Below, piece after piece: positions 35,234 to 47,200 of a stretch of DNA of 64,000 nucleotides (its first letter is position 1; each line of letters begins with the position of its first letter). The DNA is from Owenia fusiformis (lineage: Eukaryota; Annelida; Polychaeta; Sabellida; Oweniidae): NCBI GenBank assembly GCA_903813345.2, contig CAIIXF020000004.1, forward strand, positions 16,479,513 through 16,543,512, written 5' to 3'. A program made the position numbers and the translations under genes. Under the pieces are notes generated by a model, which worked only from the letters and a program-made list of their open reading frames with translations, was not told where the DNA came from and made no database searches.

Positions 35234-38200
35234 GTAAGTAGTTTTTTGTTGATTCGCATACTAAGAGGCCATGTTCAATTGTATCAAATTCGGTTTAACA
35301 CATCCTTTAAATTTATTGAATGTGAAATGATTCCTTTAAAGATCTTTTAAGCCAAACAATTAAACATTATACCTAATAGATAATTCGCATGTTTCTGTCA
35401 TGTTATGTTTTCTACAGTCTCATGTAAAATTAGAATGCATCATTTTTATGGCTTTTCACATATATTCTTATCATTTTTATATTTGTTGAGACGAATGACA
35501 TGTATATTTTATTTGAATGCACCTTTCTTCATTTAAATGGTCTACCGAAACACCTGGCTTTAGCTATATTGTATCTTAAGCTATCTTTGAGAGTTAACAT
35601 CAGCTGCCCCTAGTCAGATCGTCGAGTTGGCCGAGAGGGCTTATGCGCCAGCACGTTCAGGCTAGGCGATTGGGCGCCGTAACCACGAGGTTGCGAGTTC
35701 GAGACGCGGTGTGCTCCGTGCGTTTATTCATTTATGTAAGCTTGATAAAATGAATCTTACAGTGAAGATGATACAAGTATACCGACGGCGACAATGTGTG
35801 TTATATAGTTAAAATATATGTGGCAAGGATGTAGATTCATGTAGAAGACATTTGGCTTTCAACCAGGTCAACCAGGTAAGTATATCGACTGCTTAGTCAA
35901 AAGGTAAATACGTTTGGTGCTCGGAGTGAGTCACTAGAGACCTTAAGTTATACGGACGACCTGTACGTGTACCTGTAAATACACGTACACGTACAGGTTT
36001 TTTTAAATGTTCCTTTTGTGCGCCTAAAACAAGTCCTTAGTCACTCGTCGACGGGTACGTGTACGAAACAAGGAATTAGTGGGTATCAGGTGATGAAAGT
36101 ATGATATTTTAAATCGGCCTACACACATATCCATAGTGATTCTGTATGGGGGAAGTGTAATTTGCTTAAGGCATACAGATATACCAATGCGTGTTAGGTG
36201 TTTGGGTGAGGTAAAGATTTATTTATTTATTTCCAATTGTTGCTATGTAGATATTTATCTCTTGATAATTGTCTCTTGATAATTTGAGGAGATTTGTTTG
36301 TGTGTTAATCTGCTTGATTGCTTGTTTGTTTTATGTAGTGGTTCTTACTATAAAGCACGGTGGTCTGTCTACCTACCAACATGTCGTTCAGCCTGTTAGC
36401 CTGTCGTTCTGACTGCCAGCCTATCGGTCTGCCAGCCTGTCCGTCTGTCACCCTGTCGGTCTGCCAGCCTGCTGGCATATCGTTCTGTCTGCCAGGCTGT
36501 TGCTCTGTCTGCCAGCCTGCCAACATTCCGGTCTGTCAGCCTGCCAGCATGTCGTTCTGTCTGCCAGTATGTCAGCCTGCCGGTCTGCCAACATGTCGGC
36601 CTGTAAAATTGCCGGTCTGCCAGCCTGCCGGCATTCCGGTCTGTCAGACTCCCAGCCTGTCGTTCTGTCTGCCAGCCTGTCGGACTGCCAGCCTGTCGGT
36701 CTGCCAACCTGCCGGTCTGTCTGTCTGTCTGTCCGTCCGTCCGTCCGTCCGTCCGTCCGTCCGTCCGTCCGTCCGTTCGTCCGTCTGTCCACCCGCCCGC
36801 CCGCCTGTCTGTCTACAGTAGTTCGGCCTACTTTTTTCGTTCATGAAGTATTATCTTCAATTTTGAAAAATTCAAAGATGAAATAAATAGTACATAGTTA
36901 TGTAATACTGATCTCACTCACAATCTTTCGCGTACAGGTTCACAACAAGACGACAAAAACGCCCGGCGCTATTGAATTTACACGTCAACGGGATTATAAA
37001 ACAAGTCAGACGTGTCGAATGGAGCATAAAGTTACATGATTTGTTGCACGCGCATTATGTTTCACGTACAGGTACAGGTACATGTTACTATTTGGTGCAA
37101 TCTTAAGGTCTCTACTATCACACCCGGTGATCGTGAATATGGGACGGAGGGGGGGGAGCAGGCAATTTCTGCTAGGAAATTCAACAAATCTGGAAGATTT
37201 ATTTTTTCAAGAAAAAGTTTACTATTGAATTGCTAAATGGATAGGCACACGGTATGGTAGAATATGTTAGGTTTTCTGGATTTTTTTCTGAAACGATACG
37301 CATCTAAGGTATGAGATCTATTAAAAAAGGCGCAAGGCCATCAACAGGCACAAATCAACGTTTTTGCTATAAATCAAGCAACAATGGTCTGGACGACCTG
37401 TAATAAATACTTGTAAGTGATGTTATCATAACTAAATTAATGTCATTGCTGAATTTATAAAATAAGTTTCCATATGTGAAATAAAAAATAATCGAAAATA
37501 ATGAATTTGGGACGGAGGGGGGGGGGAGGGGACGGAGGGGGGGAGCAATATGTATATAAGACATGATTAGAGATGTTTCGCGACTTTAAGTCCTTTTACT
37601 CCAAATGTCCCCATTTTCTCAGTCTCCAGGGGTATATCATCCAGTTTCTTACTTAGTTAATGAGTTCATTTTTCAAATACAAGAATTCGTGTGAAGTTGT
37701 TTCACTTTATAGAATTATTACTCCCCCCCTCCGTCCCCTCCCCCCCTCCGTCCCATTTTAATTATTTTTGATTATTTTTTATTTTACGTATGGAAACTTA
37801 TTTTATAAATTCAGCAATGACATTAATTTAGTTATGATAACATCACTTACAAGTATTTATTACAGGTCGTGTAGTCCATTGTTGCTTGATTTATAGCAAA
37901 AACTTTGACTTTTGCACGTTGGTTGCGTTGCGCCTTTTTTAATAGATCTTATATCTTAAAAGAGTATCGGTTGAAAAATAATCCTAGAATACCTAACATA
38001 TTTTATCATACCGTGCGCTTATTCAATTTGCAATTCAATCGTAAACTCTGTCTTGAAAAAATAATTTTACCAGATTTGTTGAATTTTCTAGCGGAAATTG
38101 CCTGCTCCCCCCCTCCGTCCCATTTTTACGATCACCGGGTGTGACTATTGCTATTCGCTGAACTTCAGTGGTGCAATAGTGAAGTCCATGTTCTAAGTTA

Positions 38201-41200
38201 TATGATAGTTGAAGAAAGAATGTGAATAATATCGTTTTAAATTTTTAAATATTTGATATTTCATAGTACACGGTACATAGTTGCAAAAGTTGATCAATAC
38301 AGGGTACAAGGAATGTAAATTGTTCAATAGTACAGGGAGCGAGAAAGTAAGCTGATCATACAGACATACAGTGAAAGTAATGCTAAAAAGGCCGCCTGTT
38401 GATGCTTTGAGGTGTCATCAATTGTTATTTAATCCAAATAAAGTAAACATTATTTTGTAGATTTAGACAATGGCTTTCAGGTCGTATGCATTTTAGTCAT
38501 TAAATTAACAAGAACACTAGATAATACGTGTTACTAAGGTATCAAATTGAAATAAAATAACGAAATTAAATATTAACACGTTAAATTAAATGACTATCCG
38601 CTATCAGTATTAATGCCTATCCGCTACTCAGAATAATTAAAATTGCCTGAACTACATGTGAAGAATCTTTCTACATAACCCCTCGAATGGTCTAATTCAC
38701 TACCGTCCTCAAAAACCGATCATTTAATATGTTTTGTTCAAATTCACAAAAATACAGTTGAATAACATACTAGAAAACGTATCCACCTATAACACGATGA
38801 CACGCAGTTTAAATAACTGTTAACTGTTTTTTTTGGTACCTATCAATGTAACATTTTCGAAGGGAAACTTACATGCTCCCTGTACGTTGATATATTTACT
38901 GAAATGTATCGTGTATTGCATTCGAGTTTTGCTTCACTGCGCCCACTATTATATATCTTTGCCTACAGTGTTTTTTTGCCAACAATATTCTACAAACTGC
39001 TTGATGAATCAATTCTATGTCTGGTAGAACACTAGAAATAAATGTAAAATGTATTTTACGTTCAGAAATATGGGATTAAACCCACGTCCTCCATTTGCAA
39101 CTTAGCTGTACCCTGTTTCCCTTTTAATCGTGGTCACGGGGTAGGGTAGTGTGAATTATAAATATTCATTAGATCAACTTGGGCGACCGTTTTATATATG
39201 ACAGACACATGTGATAAGTGATTATACAATACCTAAATCTTCATCACATGAAGGGTGTCTCAAAAAAATGTACCCAAAAGTATATCAAGAGCACAGATAA
39301 ACCAATCAATATTTTCAGACATTTTTTGCATGGTCATGTAGCCAAAACATGAAAGTTTTCTCCCCAATACACCATTTTTATTTTAGTCTCTTCTTTTTGA
39401 TGCTTTAACCATTTGCCTTTTACAGCACATAATCGATGTAACCTCATATTTCGATGACAGCCTGTATCCGTACTGCTACATTGTTCATCACATTTGATAA
39501 TAATTCCGGTGGATATGTTTTGGAATTCTCTTTGGATGTTGCCCTTAAGTTGTTCTCGGTCTTTTTGCTTGGAATGAGCATTAAAACACTCCTTCAAATA
39601 GCCACAGAGAAAGATGTTTGAGGATGACGATGGCAGCTATCAATATGAATATTTATATAAAAAAGGCTATATACATCCAAGAGGATGTCAAGCCGAGATG
39701 TGTAAAGAATATGTAAATGTAAATTATAGATGAATAAAAAAAATATATATTGGCACGTTCGAAAACAAATTTTAAAGACTCATTTGCCATTGAACTGAAT
39801 CTCCCAATGTTCGCGTTAGGTTTATGAGTTTTCTCTACAAGTTTGGATCGAGTTACTTCAATAGTATTACCGTAGGTTTAAAATGATGATATTGAACTGA
39901 TGTTACGCCAGTTCCACGATTTTAAGTTCACGTGATCGCATCCTGCAATTTGATCGGAGATGATGCGAGAGATGACGTAATGGGGAATCCCCAAGTACGA
40001 TAGAATATTAAAGAATTGTGGGTGCTACTCACTTCTTCTGACCTCTACACTTCATGATTAAATAATGAGCCTCATAAGTGGCCAATACATCAATTCAGTG
40101 CTAAATATAGGTCAGCAAGATACTAGTGTGTATATAAATGTAATAATACAAGCAGTATACTCATTTTGAAAAATCAGATGAATTAATTTTTTTCATGGGG
40201 AGATCACAATGGCAAGCGCATTACTTCCTTTACACTTCTCTTCAAAAGATTGGCAACCTCAGGCACGGGTTGGGATTGTCTAATTCTTTTTTCAAATCTG
40301 TGCCCCTCCGTTTTGTTTTATTTCAAACAAAAAAAGTCTTGCTAAGTCCCCGGGGCTGATAAGTCCTCAAAAGCAAATATTAAATATTAGAAACATTTTG
40401 AAATGAGTTATTATTGAAAGCATATGTATCATTTATAAACACAAGCATTTGATCTAATGGGTATTTATTATCCATCACTTTTAAAGGAAAAATAAATCCA
40501 TTGCGAAAAAATCAGTTTTGTTTTTGCAGATGCACGTTCATCTCGGAGATCATTTTAAGATTAAATTGTTGCTGTTTCAGTGTATTTAGTGTTTTCTCTA
40601 TTTTCAAGAATATCAAACTTTAGTGGATCGTGTTAATGTCATTAATTATATATGTTTAGCAAATAAATGGATCAAGGGAGGCAATTAGGTGAGTATGTCT
40701 CTGGTACTAGATACAAGTGTAAGCTAAAAAGGTACACACATTACTTGCAGTGGAGAGTTCTGTCCAATAAAAAAGCCAGTTGCAGTCATCTTTTGCTGAG
40801 GAAAGCAAAGGCATAAGGAGGATTATATCAAATAAGTCTAGATTTATTAAGTATTTCGAATGAGTATTTTTTTTACAGTTAGGGGGAAAAGTTCATCATA
40901 AAGAATATTATCACGTGATGTACCAATATGCATTGCTTCCTGATAATCACTTTTTATTTTCTAAAAAAACTGATCCACTGATAATTGCCAACAGATTATC
41001 GAGATTTTTAAACTTCAAAGACCTAATTACAGATGGCCTGCGGTTGAATCTAATCTACTTATTAAATAAAGAGCCCATTGGTTCCTCTTGGTTTACATGG
41101 GAATGACGATTTTCAAAAATTCATCTTTAGAAGAAAGGGAAATTGGGAAAATTTGGAGTCAAGTTACATTTTCATCAATATTATAAGTATTTTCTTCGCA

Positions 41201-44200
41201 GGATATGTAAATAAAAATTCAAATATAAAGAGGAAGCAGGGAGCTAAGGTTGCCAAACTTTTGGAGGGGAGTGTATTTGCCAGACAGACGAGAGGATTAG
41301 CCTACAACAAGTTTCAAATCGTGTGTCTAAAAAGGATTTGACAGCATTCTTTAATAAGATAATAAAATGTTCATTTCTCAAAAACAAATTAACTTTTATA
41401 CATGTTATAATGATTAACAAGTTCATCTAAAATGTTTTTATTTCTCAAAACGTTCATGATTCTCGTCATTAATGATAAAATCAGCGGAAAGGTGATAGAA
41501 AATGGAATGTTTTTAAGTTTTTAAGTTTTTATTTTCAATTCAAAGAAAGCACAACAAATAAGTTTTTCAGCATTAGTTGTTCTTTATTTGTTGCAAGGCA
41601 TTGAAATTTAAAAGAGATGTTTAATGTTAGAGCCTACAGAGCACAGTGGATATTTTGTTATTTCAATTTGTTGGTTTTTTTAAATTTCAGCCTATGTTTC
41701 ATTCCATTAATACAATACTATTTGTCATCTGTCACTTCTATCGTCAGTACCAATTGAGAGTATTCGTGCAGCCATTACGACTTTTATTGTGCGCCATGAT
41801 TAAATAAGTATTACATTCTTCAAAAATATTTGGTTTTGAATATACTAGTATTCAGAAACTAACTGTAAGTTCATGAGGTCATTATGAACTCCTCTATTAT
41901 AAAATGAAATGGCAGATAAAATTATTTTGATTTGGATTCTTTTCAAAAATCATCTAAAAGTGTGGGAATAGCATGCCAGAATTTGACATATCTTTGAATG
42001 ATGAATTGGGAATGACGATTTTTCAATAGTAGCTCGTTAAAAAATATGTTCCTTAGGGATATGTTGTAATTTGCCCTTTACAAAAGTTGTCTCAATGTAT
42101 GCTAACCCTTGATTTGGATTTCATTGAACAATTAAACAATTGTTATATAAAATGTATGATTTTGCTACCAGATTTCAATATCTTTCAGTAAAAGATTCAC
42201 CAAAAACTATTTCAATATAGAAAATCAAATTGTTGCCAAACTTTTGGAGGGGTGTAAATTGTATGTATGACAAATACAAAAAATGCTTTTATGTGAGGTA
42301 CACCGATGAAGGGGGAGATTTGTGGATACATAAAAAATCGAACCCCTGGTCACCAATTGCTGGCTACGCCACTGTTAAGGCTTGATTGATTCAAAGGGGT
42401 CTCCTGGATGACAAACTTATGGAAGGGAGTGTACTTATCCACGTGGCTCATGTTTTAGACTTCCCGCTACTCTTATTATAATTTTACTTATTTGATGTTT
42501 TTCGGATGGCGCTCTTGGCAGAAATATTCTGCAACTTATTATTAGGGGCGTAGTCAGTAATTTCCTTCAAAATTGAGCTAGAAGCTTCAAATAAAAAGCA
42601 CTAAAAAGCTCTTTTCTTTCTCTATCTAATATTCTCATTCGTTTTGGGAGAGGGTGCGATCGCTACGCCTCTTGGCTACGCCTATGAATATTATGTACAA
42701 TCTTGTTAAATTGCACTGTGTGTTGTAATTGGAATGCTGTTAGCCTGAAATAAAAATTATTTATAAAAATTCTCAAGCATACTATCCATAAAACTTGTAT
42801 AACTTCTACTGCAGTATCTGTACAGACGCTTCAAATCCCAAGTAGCCCGCCAGTCTTGTATGATCATCGGCAGTGTTGGATTAGTGAGTACTCGAGACAC
42901 ACATATAGTGTGATACAATGCCTAAACCAGAAAAAAATATTTAATATATAGTGGATCAATAAATATTTTTTGAATGGATTTTTAGAATTTATCCAGGGTT
43001 AATAAATGTCAATAATCGACTTCGTTATCTCAGCAAGGGTCAATATTTACTAGGGATAGGGATATAAAGTGAGTATAACAGCCATCCAATTTATCTTAAA
43101 GTGCGTCTCAAAAGCAACATTTGTACTCTTTCCAATAATATCTCATTTGGTCATATGTGATCATGAATCACTGCCAGGATTATCATTGTTTTTTCGCACA
43201 TGGGAGAAAAGGCTAAGTTATGAACTTTCTTCAATCAACTGATCCTTATTGTGCAATCAGGTTTGTGTAATTGGGGTTGTGGATTAAATTCTGGTCACAA
43301 CACCATAAAGCCTCGGTCACATTTGCTCTACGACAGCTGTAGCTTCACAGAATCGGTATAGAATACCTAAGGTACTGCTTATCACTATATGGGTCAATTT
43401 ACGATAATTGATATTTCAAAAAATACAAAATTCGAAAATTAAAATATTCATATGACTATCTTTTTTTCTTTAATTGTAGAGGAAACACATTATATTTTAT
43501 AAATTCGTAAGCGGCACCATTGGAACTAAATTGGCATTTCGTTACCTGAGCAATTGTCAAAGGAATAAAAAATTAACATATTTTCATTAATCGTTCAAAA
43601 AGTCTGGTTTAATTTCAAATAAGATATTATTTAACACATTTGTGTGTGTCAAACAAGCAATAAACATGTTTCCTTGGATATTAGTATTGAATTGCAAAAA
43701 TTAAAATGTAAATAAGTCAACGTTATCGTTTGAAATTATTAGCCGCAAATTATTTTGAAAGACCCCTATGTCAAAACCGATAACTTAGAAATGGGCAAGA
43801 TACGTTCATACAATTTTACATATATACAGTTCCTCTCCGATGCCCTCACTATTTTTTTTAGTTCAAACTTCACAAACTATCAATGTAGTATATGGTATAA
43901 TGCTCGGTTACGGTAAGGCACAACACATAGGTTGGCCTTTCGATTTTACATGCAAGCTTAAACCCCCTAATATTACTTCTCCTACGAAGAAATGTAAAAA
44001 AGAAGGATTGATAAGGAGAGCTATTTAGAAGTGTCTAGCTTTTTTTATTCTGTAAGTGATCATCATGGAATTTAGACACATTTTTTAGAATGAGGTGATT
44101 TTGACATCCTGAAATATTGTATTTGTATTATCAAAAGTTCGTTTCTACAACGTTTTTTTTGTGAAGCAATGAAATTCCATTTTCTATTTTTAACCGTTAC

Positions 44201-47200
44201 CTTTTGCTTAATAAAATAAAAACCTCGTACGAGCAAAATGATATGTGTCTAAGCTAGATGATGAAGTAAAGTATCTTTTAAGATTTTTTAGAATTGGTTC
44301 CACTATTCTGGTCATTCTTGTCAGTAGGAGAAATATGTTACTGAGCAAACCTAGAATCTAACTAATTTAGCGAAGAATAGGGCTTTTTAAACAGGAGACT
44401 AAATTGGGGGCTCGTGCGATCTTGAATGTCATCCTTTCTATTTGACCTTCAAGATTTGACCTTCCGTGACTTTTTCAAGGTCAAAAAAGGTCAAAAAGAT
44501 CTTTTTTTCAACTTGCTTCAAATTGACCATTTTTTTCAAATCATGTACAAGTTATCAGAAGTTCAAATCTGACTTTAGATTTGAGATTCGACCTTCATTG
44601 ACGTTCTCAAGGTCAAAAGGTATTTTTTCAACTTGCTTCAAATTGACCAATTATTTTTTCAAAATCAACAGGAGTTCTCAAAAGTTCAAATTCGGTTATA
44701 GATTTGACCTTCAATGACATTCTCAAGGTCATAAAATATTTGACCTTCTCAAGGTCAAAAATGTCATTTTTCAACTTGCTTCAAATTGACCAATTCAGTG
44801 TTTCAAAATCAACTACAAGTTCAAATCTGACTTTGGATTTGATATTTCACCTTCAATGACCTTGTCAGGGTCAAAAAATGTTTTTTCAACTCGCTTCAAA
44901 TTGACCAATTTTTATTCTTAAAATCATCTACAAGTTCTCAGAAATTCAAATTTGACTTAAGAGTGAACTCATAACATTGTGAGCTACTAGATGGTGACAT
45001 TTTGTCATGTTAATGCCTTGTTTTCGTCTCCACCCTCTGAATTTTCAGGGTCACCCCAGGTGTTGGTTTAGTTTAATGTTTTATATGTGGGCAGGGGAAT
45101 GGGTTCGAGCCCCCCCCCCCTTTACTAAAAGCTGGCTATGGGCATATTGCTCATATTGCATGTGAAGTATTAAACATTGCAATGGATGCAATCATTTTCA
45201 TTGGAATCGATATGAAAGTGTTCTGGCACTTAAAATGACTAAGATGTGCAAGCAACAATTATCATTTCTGGTGAAGGCCAAACATTCATCATAGGGAACG
45301 ACAAACAGCATTCAAAATATAATATCATGAAAAAACACGCAGTGTGGGCAATGGGGGAATGAGAAACATCATTCAAAGTGGTATGGTTATGTGTCGGTCA
45401 TGAAAATAAAAAGAAAGCATAGCATGTTGAATAGAACTGTAAAGGTTTCATGCATCGCTATTCCCACAAAGTTATAACATGATCATATGTGAAACTGAGA
45501 GTGAAATATATTGTTTTTTGGTTTGGCAATGACTCATTCTTTGCTGTAATTTTAATACAAACATAAAAATACGAATACAACTAAGTTTTGATTGTACGTT
45601 TATATTGCACATGATTTTAAAGTCATTTTGTATCCTCCAACACATACTTAATGAAGTTTTACAATGACAATTCAAATAATTCAAAAGTTGAATAATGATG
45701 ATCTTAACACTTTTATTAAGCACTTTCATTTCTCAAAATAATAATCTAAAAATATTTTTTCCCAAAGATGATATTTTAATGTTTGAAGGATACAAAATAT
45801 TGGACAGCCTAATCTAGTCAACTTGAATTCACGACAGAAATACCTACACTCAATCATATATCTCCATTGTCTGCAATCGAAGATGTGTTATCAAAATGTA
45901 CCTTCTGGCGTAGCTTTCACCAAAATAATACATCAATAGTGTATATTAATATGGCCGATGTGTTGGAGGATACAAATATTTGACAAATTGTATACATATA
46001 GTATAACATACTTAATTTTGTGACCAAGACATATCAAACATCCCGTTTTCAAGAGCTGGTAGCACATACCTTTTATTAGCATGCTCAAAAATATCAACGC
46101 AATCGATACATTTTAGGTTAAGGAATTCGAGTTTATATTTGCCGAAAAAATAAAATATTTCTTAATTGTCAAAAAATCCATCATTAAAGTGATCTTTTTT
46201 TAAAAGAAAAGCAATATTCCAAACAGGTACCTTGTGGTAATGATTGCTTAAATTCTGGTCAACAAAACATAACACATTGCATGTCCATGAAATCAACATA
46301 TATGTCGCAGTCTCTAGTACAACAACAGATTTTTAAAATATCAATTATCGTAAATTGTCCCATATTTCATGCTACACATTTCTCTCGATTTTGGGAAGCA
46401 ACGGTCGTCGATTAAATGTGACTGAAGCAATGAATAACAAAAGTTTCACACTTAGTTTTACCAAGGACAATTTTATGTGTTCATTAGTATCCATGAAGGT
46501 TCAGTGAACGACAAACCAAAGGGTTTTTGTGTACATTCGCACCCACATTTCAAGGGTAATTCAGAAAAAGATATCCAGGCTATGTTAAGGGGCATGCATG
46601 TAAGTTTTCATGAGTCAACTTTCATAAGATGGAAGACAATGATTTTGAACACTTAATTGTGCCACTTCTTTTTCAATAGCTACTGGTCATATGCACTGAT
46701 TTTTGCAATCTCTAAAGCTTTGTACAGAGCGGACTTTGGCCTATTGTGGAAAAGTAATGATTATTCAGTGGTCCGTCGTCTCATATGAATAAATGACACA
46801 TCATATTGGAAAGAAGAGACACTTGGCTCAAATGGTAAACTAAATGAAATTGATTTTGGGACCACTAATTTTATATTTTACAATATTTTGCGACACACTG
46901 TATACTGACTTGGGCTGGGATAAGAATTCAAATCTGTGATTGTTGATTTAGGTGGCCATTGGTGGCGTCGTCATGTATGCTCCTGCAATAGCTCTAGAGG
47001 CAGGTAAGAGGGTTATCATTGTAATTTTGCTATTTTCCTATTACATTTCGATATATCACACTCTAGTAGACTAGTAGTAGTACTAGTAGTATATCTGCAG
47101 TATGTCACTCAACATTTCAGTAACTGATTTATCACACTCTCTAGACTAGTAGTAGTACTAGTAGTATATCTGCAGTATGTCACTCAACATTTCAGTAACT

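Larger units (their letters stand above)
32560..35393 (+). repeat. Segmental duplicate of 9230-14080 (retroelement, gene upstream region, exon 1)
   Basis: The retroelement fragment, the ~1 kb upstream of exon 1, exon 1 and ~160 bp of intron 1 are shared in the same order. Copy 1 carries extra material: a ~600-bp stretch within the retroelement (about 9560-10165), the foldback at 11420-12743, and ~150 bp near 13190-13340. The duplication unit therefore included the upstream flank and was later hit by insertions. Confidence 0.85.

Noticed and set aside
35617-35722. Functional tRNA gene
   Set aside because: A- and B-box-like motifs are present but no acceptor stem or clear anticodon arm could be folded by eye.
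35860-35884. Extra exon ending at AACCAG|GTAAGTAT in copy 2 intron 1
   Set aside because: A perfect donor sequence, but no coding frame of the SLC5 protein fits between exons 1 and 2, and copy 3 lacks the upstream part.
36360-36886. Cys-rich 128-153-residue plus-strand frames and Gln/Arg-rich minus-strand frames (and the 55198-55672 set)
   Set aside because: All are readings of a stop-free simple repeat; several frames are open at once on both strands, and length differs between the duplicates by repeat slippage.
45472-45729. 85-codon minus-strand frame conserved at 63297-63509
   Set aside because: Similarity follows the recent duplication, and the frame is shortened in copy 3; no domain recognised.
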